Source: Caldisericota bacterium (GTDB lineage: Bacteria > Caldisericota > Caldisericia > Cryosericales > Cryosericaceae). Taken from it: a stretch of DNA of 8,786 nt. Made by a program: the position numbers and the translations under genes. Below are positions 1-6,153 of the stretch, one piece after another. Positions within the stretch are counted from its first letter, which is position 1. Every line of letters starts with the position of its first letter. The stretch is taken from contig JAPLGH010000098.1 of assembly GCA_026390285.1 (NCBI GenBank), forward strand, positions 1-8,786, written 5' to 3'. The notes below the pieces were generated by a model, which saw nothing but the letters and a program-made list of their open reading frames with translations, had not been told where the DNA came from and ran no database searches.

Positions 1-1
1 G

Positions 2-424
2 GTGCTCAAGACGTCCATGGCCCGCTTCACCGACACGTTGGCGACCTTGTTCGGGGCGGGCGTGCCGCTGATCAGCTGTCTGGAGATGGTGGGCGGCACG
101 ATGGGCAACACGATCGTTTCGGCAACCATCGACCGGGTCGTCGAGTCCATCAAGAGCGGAGCCGCACTCAGCGCCGCCATGGCCGAGACGCAGTTCTTCA
201 CTCCCATGGTCATCCAGATGACCGCAGTCGGCGAGGAGTCGGGTTCTCTCGAGACGATGCTGGGGAAAGTGGCGACGTTCTACGAGGCCGAGGTCGACTC
301 CGCGACGGATAGCCTGACCAGCGCCATCAACCCGATCCTCATGATCGTCGTGGGCGGCATGATCGGCTGGGTCCTCGTCTCCCTGTACCTGCCAATCTTT
401 ATGATGGCGGGTGGCATCTCTTGA
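2..424 (+). CDS. pilC: PilC/GspF-family pilus assembly platform protein, C-terminal part (5' end outside window)
   Basis: The 140 visible residues are the second T2SSF (GspF) domain of an inner-membrane platform protein, which in type IV pili and type II secretion links the cytoplasmic ATPase to the growing pilus. The visible family pattern is an N-terminal stretch with L-F-G-A-G-V-P-L, then the diagnostic G-E-E-S-G-S-L-E-T-M-L motif (about residues 77-87), a helix around FYEAEVDSATDSL, and a hydrophobic terminal membrane segment ending LYLPIFMM, which is the usual end of PilC/GspF proteins. Full-length members have about 400 residues, so some 260 are missing upstream. The frame is open to the left edge; the GTG at position 2 is only the first in-frame codon, not a true start. 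Pilin genes follow, which fits pilC. GspF of a type II secretion system is the alternative and cannot be excluded from this end alone. Confidence 0.93.
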   Translation: MLKTSMARFTDTLATLFGAGVPLISCLEMVGGTMGNTIVSATIDRVVESIKSGAALSAAMAETQFFTPMVIQMTAVGEESGSLETMLGKVATFYEAEVDSATDSLTSAINPILMIVVGGMIGWVLVSLYLPIFMMAGGIS

Positions 425-450
425 CAAGCAGAGTGCACCCCAGTATTGAT
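421..450 (+). promoter_or_regulatory. Candidate sigma70 promoter for the major pilin gene
   Basis: A consensus -35 TTGACA (421-426) overlaps the pilC stop codon. It is followed after 17 bases by TATTGA (444-449), which matches the -10 consensus only in its first three bases. A second TTGACA at 480-485 has only TACTGT (504-509) at an 18-base spacing. Either could start transcription into the pilin gene and would place repeat copy 1 in the transcript. The weak -10 boxes make this a tentative call. Confidence 0.25.
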
Positions 451-514
451 GAGGCGTTCCTGACACGTGAGTGAAGTACTTGACAAAAAAACGAAAGGTG
501 TTCTACTGTTCGTA

Positions 515-569
515 CAGGGTAACGTTCCCCCTGAGGATGTTAGTCTCAATCCGAAGGGCGTTTTCCCTG
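515..569 (+). repeat. Hairpin repeat element, copy 1 (upstream of major pilin gene)
   Basis: The core at 529-558 folds as CCCT-GA-GGA paired with TCC-GA-AGGG, giving a stem with a symmetric GA/GA internal loop and a 12-base apical loop (538-549). Relative to copies 2 and 3, T532 and A555 replace a C-G pair, a compensatory change. An outer stem is also present: CAGGG (515-519) with CCCTG (565-569), and AACG (521-524) with CGTT (559-562). The element lies about 235 bases before the pilin start, within the probable transcript. It may be a structured RNA or a small dispersed palindromic repeat; I do not recognise a known family. Confidence 0.7.
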
Positions 570-654
570 CAGGAATTGCTGAGAAGTCGGTCCCGATACT
601 ATGGACGCCAGGGGCCGATGGAGCTGGGTGGCGTAACCGGCCTGGTCAAATGAT

Positions 655-669
655 TGGACTTCAAGTCCA
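655..669 (+). promoter_or_regulatory. 15-base perfect dyad, possible operator
   Basis: TGGACTT-C-AAGTCCA is a perfect inverted repeat with 7-base arms around a single central base, about 135 bases before the pilin start. Such symmetry fits a dimeric regulator's site. With a one-base centre the RNA could only form a shorter stem with a wider loop, so a DNA role is somewhat more likely. No particular regulator can be named, and a chance occurrence is possible. Confidence 0.3.
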
Positions 670-803
670 GGGAACAGTCAAGAGCAAGGAGGTGACAAGA
701 CACTCGGGGGCATTGGCATCAGTCGAAATCGCAGTCAACAACATGGACATAGTGACGACCTGCCAGAAGCAGGAAACCTACAGAGACTTCCAAGAAGGAA
801 GCA

Positions 804-1382
804 GTGAAGAGAAAGGGATTTACACTTATCGAGCTGATGGTGGTCATTGCCATCATCATCATCCTTGCAGCAATCGCTATTCCGAACTATCTCAAGATGA
901 CCGAACGTGCGAAGAAGTCCCGCATCGCCTCCGACATGGCGACGCTTGCGACAGGACTGGAAACCTTCAGGACGGACTGGGGCAGCTATCCTGGTTCTAC
1001 AACTGCTATAGCTGTGAACGATCCGACCAGTGCTTTCATGGCTGAGATGACGGGAGTTGTTAGTGGTGCTGTCCCTGTCATCAACATCGCCACCGCCACA
1101 AACTCCGTGGGCGAAGCAGGCGGCCCCACACAGGTCTACTTGAAGGTTGGAACACTTACGAGTATTGTCGATCCATTCGGGACAGGCACTGCGCCCGCTG
1201 ACAACAAGGTCTATTATATTAGCGACGCTAATAGCGGGGCTGCACACTGGATGCTGTTTGCCTATTCGTCTGGGATTGCCGCCACCGGAAAGTACTTGTA
1301 TAGGACTGATGGCAGCTCGACCGTCGTGGAGCAGACAAGGAGCGCTCCAGCAATTTCCACCGCAGGCGTCCCGACCTACTAG
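804..1382 (+). CDS. Type IV pilin / GspG-like major pseudopilin precursor
   Basis: A 192-residue class III prepilin. The leader is MKRKG, cut by prepilin peptidase before F6. E10 is the conserved Glu at +5 of the mature protein, and the hydrophobic N-terminal helix (about 6-29) ends in IAIPNYLKM, as in PilA and GspG. The helix continues to about residue 55 with charged and Ala-rich sequence. The globular part contains a W-G-S-Y-P motif after the helix and a D-P-F-G segment near residue 123, both typical of the GspG-like fold. It has no cysteines, so no disulfide-bonded D-region as in classical PilA. The start is GTG at 804, preceded by GAAGGAA at 794-800; the short leader supports it. Its position as the first pilin, with long non-coding flanks on both sides, suggests it is the abundant subunit. 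Whether it builds true pili or a type II pseudopilus is not resolved. Confidence 0.93.
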   Translation: MKRKGFTLIELMVVIAIIIILAAIAIPNYLKMTERAKKSRIASDMATLATGLETFRTDWGSYPGSTTAIAVNDPTSAFMAEMTGVVSGAVPVINIATATNSVGEAGGPTQVYLKVGTLTSIVDPFGTGTAPADNKVYYISDANSGAAHWMLFAYSSGIAATGKYLYRTDGSSTVVEQTRSAPAISTAGVPTY

Positions 1383-1451
1383 GGAGGGCTTGAAGTTTAG
1401 TAAGCTAGGGGTCAGCTGTTACATTTCACGAAGTGTTACATTCGTCCTTTT

Positions 1452-1477
1452 CGCCGGAGCCCTTCTGGGCTCCGGCG
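1452..1477 (+). terminator. Perfect 11-bp hairpin after the major pilin gene (attenuator or transcript stabiliser)
   Basis: CGCCGGAGCCC (1452-1462) pairs perfectly with GGGCTCCGGCG (1467-1477) around a TTCT loop. No U-tract follows (the next bases are TGAGAGGA), so it is not a classical intrinsic terminator on this strand. A hairpin about 70 bases after a major pilin stop codon often serves as a partial terminator or 3' protection, giving more major than minor pilin mRNA. That role is inferred from position. Confidence 0.55.
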
Positions 1478-1491
1478 TGAGAGGAAAGGTT

Positions 1492-1568
1492 CTGGGGTCG
1501 CCGAAAGCGGTACGGCTTTCCCCCCGAGGATGTTCTCTTAATCCGAGGGGCGCTTTCGAGGGCTCCAG
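1492..1568 (+). repeat. Hairpin repeat element, copy 2, with extended flanking stems
   Basis: The core 1522-1550 pairs CCCC-GA-GGA with TCC-GA-GGGG and has an 11-base loop (1531-1541). Two outer helices enclose it: CGAAAGCG (1502-1509) with CGCTTTCG (1551-1558), perfect over 8 bp, and CTGGGG (1492-1497) with CTCCAG (1563-1568), with one G-U pair. A competing hairpin exists, since GAAAGC (1503-1508) can instead pair with GCTTTC (1515-1520). It shares GTAC, GAGGATGTT and AATCCGA with copy 1 outside or within the stem. The copy lies in the gap before the minor pilin operon. Confidence 0.72.
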
Positions 1569-1664
1569 GGCACGGCGGTGGGCTCGCGAGGTCTTTCACA
1601 ATGTGCGCTTGTGGATGTAGCAAACCTTCGTATAGTTAGAGCAGGCAAGTAAATGGAGCAGACC

Positions 1665-2816
1665 ATGAGACAGACAACAGGGCATCATTCATACGTTGGA
1701 TCAAGAGCAGTTGTCTCGCGTCACGGCCTGAGTCCGGCCTCTCCCGCCAGGCGTCGTCGCCCCGGCCTCACCCCCCGAGGACTTTTTCACAATCCGAGGG
1801 GCTTCACTCTCATTGAGCTGGTGGTGGCGATGGCCATCCTCCTCATCGTCATGGTCGGTGTCCTCTCGTCCATCTCATTTGCGTACAACAGTTCCACCGA
1901 TACGGAACTGCGCAACACGGCCAAGAACGTCGCCTCGTATACCCTCGAGTATCTGCGAGCGCGGACGGTGACGCGCGGCAACACGACCCTGTACGATTTG
2001 CTGAACCCGTCGGGCGCGCCTGCGACAGGTACATACCGCTGGTACGATGCGGCGGCTAATTCCAACGGCGCGTTGCCTTCGATGATCGACATGGGCAACC
2101 TGCCCCTGCAGTCTAACGGCTGGCCATGCAACTATACTTCGGCGTACGTGAGGACGAACGCGAAGAAAGATGGAGACACTAACCCCGCGGACTTGGGCGG
2201 CGTCGTGGCAGGAGGAGCAGTCCTTCAGTTCACCTCCAAGCACGCGGCCAGCCCAACCCAGGCCTATGTGACTCAGCCCTTGGCATTCACCAGCACGCTC
2301 CAAGGGTATGTGTCGGTACGGGATATGACTGACCCCGGCAGTACCACGAACCCCGCTTTGCCCGAGGACGGCAACCTTGCCCGGATGCACTTCTCCAGCG
2401 GCGATGCCGCCAGCGGCACATACCGTACGACGCCTACGGACTTGGAGTCGTTAGGCGCTTGGACGGACCTGGTCGTCCGGTACCCTGGCGTCTACCTGTC
2501 GTCACTGCCCTACATCACGTCGTTTACGCCACTGACAGGTTACATAGCCAAGGTGTACACCACCGACGGGAACAAGGTGCTCAAGACTAATCAGGCGTAC
2601 AATCCGTACTATACGAACGTGGCTGGTGACCAGGCAGGGACCCAGGCTTACCGAGGCTTCCGCGTGCTGACACAGATCGTCGCACGATCGACGCTCGCGG
2701 TTGATGTCAATGGCTTCCGGCAAGTCCAGTACTATGACGTGACGGTGACGGTGCTGTGGATGAACGGGACCCATGAGAGCAACTATGAGCTGGTATCGCG
2801 CATCGTCGCATACTAG
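1665..2816 (+). CDS. Minor pilin precursor, PilV/GspI-like, with an unusually long leader
   Basis: A 383-residue prepilin-type protein. The class III motif R-G|FTLIELVVAMAILLIVMVGVLSSISF lies at residues 46/47, with Glu at +5 (E51), followed by an N-terminal helix (NTAKNVASYTLEYLRARTV) like that of PilV/GspI proteins. The C-terminal part ends with a V-T-V-T-V-L-W-M-N-G strand pattern also typical of GspI/PilV. At over 330 mature residues it is larger than usual for this group. The ATG at 1665 is preferred because GGAG (1655-1658) precedes it by six bases; an in-frame ATG at 1653 has a poorer site. No ATG, GTG or TTG lies closer to the cleavage site, so the leader is at least 46 residues, rich in R, P, S and H, and its end is encoded by repeat copy 3. 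The gene overlaps the next one. It probably belongs to the tip-priming minor pilin complex. Confidence 0.88.
   Translation: MRQTTGHHSYVGSRAVVSRHGLSPASPARRRRPGLTPRGLFHNPRGFTLIELVVAMAILLIVMVGVLSSISFAYNSSTDTELRNTAKNVASYTLEYLRARTVTRGNTTLYDLLNPSGAPATGTYRWYDAAANSNGALPSMIDMGNLPLQSNGWPCNYTSAYVRTNAKKDGDTNPADLGGVVAGGAVLQFTSKHAASPTQAYVTQPLAFTSTLQGYVSVRDMTDPGSTTNPALPEDGNLARMHFSSGDAASGTYRTTPTDLESLGAWTDLVVRYPGVYLSSLPYITSFTPLTGYIAKVYTTDGNKVLKTNQAYNPYYTNVAGDQAGTQAYRGFRVLTQIVARSTLAVDVNGFRQVQYYDVTVTVLWMNGTHESNYELVSRIVAY
1771..1801 (+). repeat. Hairpin repeat element, copy 3 (inside the minor pilin leader codons)
   Basis: The core CCCC-GA-GGA pairs with TCC-GA-GGGG around an 11-base loop (1782-1792), matching the stem of copy 2 exactly while the loop differs. 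It encodes P-R-G-L-F-H-N-P-R-G and ends at the prepilin cleavage glycine, whose codon is 1800-1802. The outer stems of copies 1 and 2 are not evident here. In-frame insertion of a palindromic repeat into a gene, as known for Rickettsia palindromic elements, would be one explanation; this is inference. Confidence 0.68.
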
Positions 2817-3561
2817 GCGATCCCTCCGGGCTATGCGTTCCGGCTTCACCCTGCTGGAGCTCATGGTGGTGGTGGCTCTGCTGGTCATCGTGACGATGAT
2901 GGCATTCATGGGTTTCCGCTATATGACGGCCGTTATGAACAAGGCGGTCGCCACGACCGGGGCTCGCGAGAACTTGAGCGTAGTGATGGACCAGCTGACC
3001 AAGGAACTGCGCGAGGTGACGACCGTGAACGATCTCATTGGGACAAACGACGGTTCACGCGCCAACTACGGTGTGACCCTGCCAGCGGCGGGCGCCACCC
3101 GAGGCATCGTGGACGTCCTGACGGTGCCGGCCGATTATGGAGCATTGACGTCCGGCAGCACGTATGTGTTCAGGACCAACGTGGATAACCTGCCCAACGG
3201 CATCGTGCTGGAGTTCTTCACCATCGACACCAGCCTGACCCCCGCTAAGCACCGCATCCGCTACAGCCTGACGGCGCCCAACGCCCTTGGAGTCTATAAG
3301 GGCCTTGCGCAGGGGTTCTGGGCCCTCAGTACCTACGAGCCTTGCGAAATCACGTACTGCAACAACACGTGGAACGGCAGTTCCTGGTCCAGCGAACTGC
3401 CCCAGCCTATGACGGATCAGGTCGTGACGGGTTTCACGATTACGCGGCCGTCATGGTCATCCAATGTCCTGCAGATCACACTCGAGGCCCAGGTTCGCGG
3501 ACTGGGCGGAACGGGATACAATACGGTCCGGCTCATCGGGCTTGTCACAGTCCGTCAATGA
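2773..3561 (+). CDS. Minor pilin precursor, PilW/GspJ-like
   Basis: A prepilin-type protein of 262 residues from the first ATG. The motif S-G|FTLLELMVVVALLVIVTMMAFMGF places cleavage after G24, with Glu at +5 (E29). The helix continues as NKAVATTGARENLSVVMDQLTKELREV, resembling GspJ/PilW proteins, and the remainder is a mixed-strand domain. Two cysteines close together (E-P-C-E-I-T-Y-C, about residues 193-198) may form a small disulfide loop. The start is uncertain: ATG codons at 2773 and 2785 overlap the previous gene by 44 or 32 bases, while ATG 2833, 17 bases after its stop, would give a minimal leader MRSG but has no good ribosome site. Translation is probably coupled to the upstream gene. 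Together with its neighbours it looks like part of the H/I/J/K minor pilin set. Confidence 0.88.
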   Translation: MRATMSWYRASSHTRRSLRAMRSGFTLLELMVVVALLVIVTMMAFMGFRYMTAVMNKAVATTGARENLSVVMDQLTKELREVTTVNDLIGTNDGSRANYGVTLPAAGATRGIVDVLTVPADYGALTSGSTYVFRTNVDNLPNGIVLEFFTIDTSLTPAKHRIRYSLTAPNALGVYKGLAQGFWALSTYEPCEITYCNNTWNGSSWSSELPQPMTDQVVTGFTITRPSWSSNVLQITLEAQVRGLGGTGYNTVRLIGLVTVRQ

Positions 3562-3577
3562 GCGGGGGAGGAGAATC

Positions 3578-5491
3578 ATGAGACGACTTCATTACTTCGG
3601 ATGGAAACAGCGCAAGGGTATCGCCCTCCTGCTGGTGATGTTCATCGCGTTTGCCTCGCTCGTCCTGCTGACGACGCTGTACAGCTCGCTGGCTCCCCGC
3701 GCCATCTCGGTACGCGGACAGGCGCAGTCGGACCGTGCCCTCGCGATCGCGGACGGCACCATCGACCGTCTGCTGGACCAGATCAACAATACCGGGCTGA
3801 CCTACTCGGCCACCTCGCCACAAACCGAGCCAGAGGTCAGCCAGACATTGGTCAAACAGCTCGTTGTGGACATCAACGGCGGCTCCTTGAGCCAATCGTA
3901 TGCTGAACTCATCGCGAACGTGAGGCACTACTTCTACGACATCCAAACGGACACTTACTACGTGCTCAAGAATGATGGCGACCCCGTGGCGACAGGGACA
4001 CTCACGAATCTTTCCACGAACACCGACGTGGCGGGCGGGCTCAACGGCATCGACAACAAGTACTCCAGCGACAACCGCTGGTTCCAGCTGGACGCCAACG
4101 CCAAGTACTGGACCAATACTGGCCCGGATATGTGGGAGATAGCGGCGACGGCGTTCAATATGTCCAACCCGGACATGAAGCGCACGATACGCGCTGAGGC
4201 CCAGCGCGGCGACATCACGGTGAAGAACGGTACCTGGTGGGTGCCCAAGACAACAAACACAAACTTCTTCTCGGACTACTCAGGCCTGTATCACAGCAAG
4301 ACATACTTTGGGCGGTTTGAGGTCGTGACCGGCAAGGTGCGTTCCGACGATGAGCTCTGGATGGGTGGCTGGGCCAAAGATGAGGCCTCTGCCCATTTGA
4401 CGGTCAATGACGTGGCCATCGACGATGGCTATAGAAACGACGGACGCTTTGGCGTGAGCGGGGTGGGTCTGGCGACCGCGAAGTCCCAGGTTCCCCCTCT
4501 GGCGGTGGACCACGTGCCCGTAGCCAACTGGCCAAACGGCGACGCTGCACTGACCACACTGTTCCTCCAGTCGAAGCTCACCGCGTACTACGTGAATAGT
4601 GATGCAACGATCGTGTTCTCCGTGGATGCAGGCGGCAATGGTTTCGTTACCATAAACGGCACCGTTCTTCCAATGCCTCCTGTCACTTTTGACGCTGATG
4701 GCATCGCCACAGCGGGAGGCTCCATCTATGTGGCTGGCAACGCGACGGTCAGTGGCAAAGTCCAGGGGAAGGTCACCATCGGCGCCACGAACAATATCTT
4801 CATCGGTGGCAACATCAAGTACAATGACCCGCCCTTTGTTGACAAGGTCAACCAGACGCCCGTCGACCCGAGCCTGCAGGACAAGCTGGGCCTCATTGCG
4901 CATAACAACATCATCATCCCTGTCGCGACGTATAATGCCAACCGCACGCTCGAAATCGACGCCGCGATGCTTGCCGTAACGGGCTACTTTGGCATCGATG
5001 CCAACTATGGCAGCTACCCCTCGCACAATATCATCTCCGTTCCCCCGTATATCGGCATCTGGAGCGGTTCGCAGTCGATGTACTCCAGCGCGAGCGCGCC
5101 GGCCTGGTCGGGTGGCAGCACGGTCTGGGGATATGAGGAGCAGCACACCAACTACGACTGGAACTTGACCGCCGGGGCTCGTCCCCCGTTCTTCCCCGCC
5201 GCCGACGACACCGTGACCCCGGAGATTACCTACAAAGTGTACACCGGGGATGACCTGGGCATCCTCCAGTGGCTGACGCAGCCCCAGGTCACGGTGTTGA
5301 CCTCAGCTGATTATGCGTACGGTAAGGGCATGCGGTATAGCTACACGATCGGGGCAACGACGTATTACTTCTACGGTCTCAACTTCAACCAGGATTCGGG
5401 GGGATCACTCTACACAGGTGTATATAATGCGTCCGCGCTGTACCGGGTGTCGTGGAAAGAAGAGATTGCCAAGCCAGTCGGAAGCCCCTAG
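3578..5491 (+). CDS. PilX/GspK-like pilus assembly protein with DUF4900-like region
   Basis: A 637-residue protein. The N-terminus K-G|IALLLVMFIAFASLVLLTTLYSSL resembles PilX_N proteins: a G14 cleavage site, a hydrophobic helix, and no Glu at +5 (L19 instead), as in GspK/PilX subunits. The helix continues with RGQAQSDRALAIADGTIDRLLDQI. Around residues 371-447 is a run of short beta repeats (GSIYVAGNATVSGKVQGKVTIGA, then GNIKY and LGLIAHNNIIIP) matching my recollection of DUF4900-type proteins, which probably form a right-handed beta solenoid. The C-terminal third is Tyr- and Trp-rich. ATG 3578 is chosen because GGGGGAGGAG (3564-3573) lies just upstream. An in-frame ATG at 3464 would overlap the previous gene by 98 bases. 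The spacing is 16 bases from the gene before and 6 to the gene after, so it is in the same operon. A tip or scaffold role is inferred. Confidence 0.87.
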   Translation: MRRLHYFGWKQRKGIALLLVMFIAFASLVLLTTLYSSLAPRAISVRGQAQSDRALAIADGTIDRLLDQINNTGLTYSATSPQTEPEVSQTLVKQLVVDINGGSLSQSYAELIANVRHYFYDIQTDTYYVLKNDGDPVATGTLTNLSTNTDVAGGLNGIDNKYSSDNRWFQLDANAKYWTNTGPDMWEIAATAFNMSNPDMKRTIRAEAQRGDITVKNGTWWVPKTTNTNFFSDYSGLYHSKTYFGRFEVVTGKVRSDDELWMGGWAKDEASAHLTVNDVAIDDGYRNDGRFGVSGVGLATAKSQVPPLAVDHVPVANWPNGDAALTTLFLQSKLTAYYVNSDATIVFSVDAGGNGFVTINGTVLPMPPVTFDADGIATAGGSIYVAGNATVSGKVQGKVTIGATNNIFIGGNIKYNDPPFVDKVNQTPVDPSLQDKLGLIAHNNIIIPVATYNANRTLEIDAAMLAVTGYFGIDANYGSYPSHNIISVPPYIGIWSGSQSMYSSASAPAWSGGSTVWGYEEQHTNYDWNLTAGARPPFFPAADDTVTPEITYKVYTGDDLGILQWLTQPQVTVLTSADYAYGKGMRYSYTIGATTYYFYGLNFNQDSGGSLYTGVYNASALYRVSWKEEIAKPVGSP

Positions 5492-5497
5492 CCAACA

Positions 5498-6127
5498 ATG
5501 AACAGGGAAACCGGGAGAACCCGTGCTCGCGGGTTCTCCCTTATCGAGCTTATCATTGTTGTGGCGGTGATGATGATCCTTGCCGGCATTGCGGTGCCGG
5601 CGTTTGGGACGACCCTGGCGCGCTCGCGCATCCAGACCAATGCAGCGCAGATGATTCAGGATCTCCGCCTCGTCCGGGACACGGCCATCGCCTACCAGCA
5701 GGACCTGTACGTCTATGTCTGCACGAGTCCTGCGTCGGGACAGACAGTCTACTACTATGAGCTGTTCCAGAAGGATCCACTCAACAAGATTCACTATACC
5801 CCCGCAGACGATCCTGTCTCGGGGCAGTTCGTGCAGAAGACCGCGTTGTACGGAATGGGTTTTGGCCTGCCTGTTCAATCCGGGTCCGCGTATTCGTTCA
5901 CGCCCGCAACGGTGGGCGGCAAGGGGTACCTGGTGTTGGCGTACTGTTGTGGTAAGCTCAGCAACTTCCGCGGCCAACCCGTCGTCGTGAGCGACACGAG
6001 CGTCCCGACGTACGTTGCCTTCTCAAGCGCCATCGGCATTCCCGTCGTCGATGCTGCTAACTCAAGGACTTGGTATGTGACCATCAGTCCGGCAGGCCGG
6101 GCAAGTTCAAGCCCGGTCAGTCCGTGA
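5498..6127 (+). CDS. Minor pilin precursor, FimT/GspH-like
   Basis: A 209-residue prepilin. The leader MNRETGRTRARG is cut before F13. E17 is the +5 Glu, and the helix FSLIELIIVVAVMMILAGIAVPAF is followed by ARSRIQTNAAQMIQDLRLVRDTAIAYQQ, the characteristic GspH/FimT second half-helix with its L-R-x-x-R-x-x-A pattern. The C-terminal end TWYVTISPAGRAS resembles the last strand of GspH domains. Cysteines occur at C-T-S (about 75) and as a C-C pair (about 150). The ATG lies 6 bases after the stop of the PilX-like gene with no strong ribosome site, so translation is probably coupled. Codons 6-15 contain a perfect 11-bp inverted repeat. This is the last gene of the pilin operon. Confidence 0.91.
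   Translation: MNRETGRTRARGFSLIELIIVVAVMMILAGIAVPAFGTTLARSRIQTNAAQMIQDLRLVRDTAIAYQQDLYVYVCTSPASGQTVYYYELFQKDPLNKIHYTPADDPVSGQFVQKTALYGMGFGLPVQSGSAYSFTPATVGGKGYLVLAYCCGKLSNFRGQPVVVSDTSVPTYVAFSSAIGIPVVDAANSRTWYVTISPAGRASSSPVSP
5513..5540 (+). promoter_or_regulatory. Perfect 11-bp hairpin inside the FimT-like leader codons
   Basis: GGGAGAACCCG (5513-5523) pairs perfectly with CGGGTTCTCCC (5530-5540), with a 6-base loop. It starts at codon 6 and covers the codons for the prepilin cleavage site G12|F13. A stem this strong, 15-43 bases into the gene, could slow initiation or elongation and lower the expression of this minor subunit. It is clear in sequence; the function is inferred. Confidence 0.5.
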
Positions 6128-6153
6128 CGTGTCTCTGACAGCTGCTAGAGCCT

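Larger units (their letters stand above)
425..803 (+). other. Intergenic region between pilC and the major pilin gene
   Basis: This 379-base stretch has no convincing gene. Frames opening at 467 and 471 give proteins without recognisable domains, and the first runs on through the pilin gene in another frame. It holds repeat copy 1 (515-569), the dyad at 655-669, and two TTGACA hexamers (421-426 and 480-485) that may belong to a promoter for the pilin gene. The last ~130 bases before 804 are unremarkable apart from the ribosome binding site GAAGGAA (794-800). The gap is long for a pilus operon and would make a long 5' leader if transcription starts near 450-515. Confidence 0.6.
1383..1664 (+). 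other. Intergenic region between major pilin and minor pilin genes
   Basis: These 282 bases carry no credible gene. Frames across them lack a ribosome site and domains. In order they hold a direct repeat TGTTACATT (1417-1425 and 1434-1442), a perfect hairpin (1452-1477), repeat copy 2 with its long flanking stems (1492-1568), and the GGAG ribosome site (1655-1658) for the next gene. Confidence 0.6.

Noticed and set aside
471..653. 60-codon frame containing R-R-A-F-S-L-Q-E-L, resembling a prepilin cleavage motif
   Set aside because: No hydrophobic helix follows the motif, the residues after it are charged, and the motif coincides with the repeat element. A remnant pilin is not supported.
640..680. 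Sequence resembling a selenocysteine tRNA anticodon arm (TGGACTTCAAGTCCA)
   Set aside because: No D-arm, T-arm (GGTTCGAATCC-like) or matching acceptor stem could be found around it, so it is treated as a simple dyad.
425..803. Possible cyclic-di-GMP (GEMM-type) riboswitch before the pilin gene
   Set aside because: Such switches do control pilins elsewhere, but the conserved GEMM-I core elements could not be placed here. A covariance-model search would settle it.
467..1045. Open frame of 192 codons overlapping the gap and the start of the major pilin gene
   Set aside because: It has no recognisable domain, and its second half runs in another frame over a clear pilin gene, giving a His-rich shadow peptide. 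The first half includes repeat copy 1. It is most likely chance openness in GC-rich DNA.
515..1568. Copies 1 and 2 as direct repeats allowing recombinational loss or exchange of the pilin gene
   Set aside because: The longest identical runs between the copies are under about 10 bases, too short and diverged for efficient homologous recombination.
4280..5146. 288-codon minus-strand open frame across the PilX-like gene
   Set aside because: It lies wholly opposite a well-supported gene with domains and a ribosome site, and its Arg/Asp/Val-rich composition is typical of an antisense shadow.
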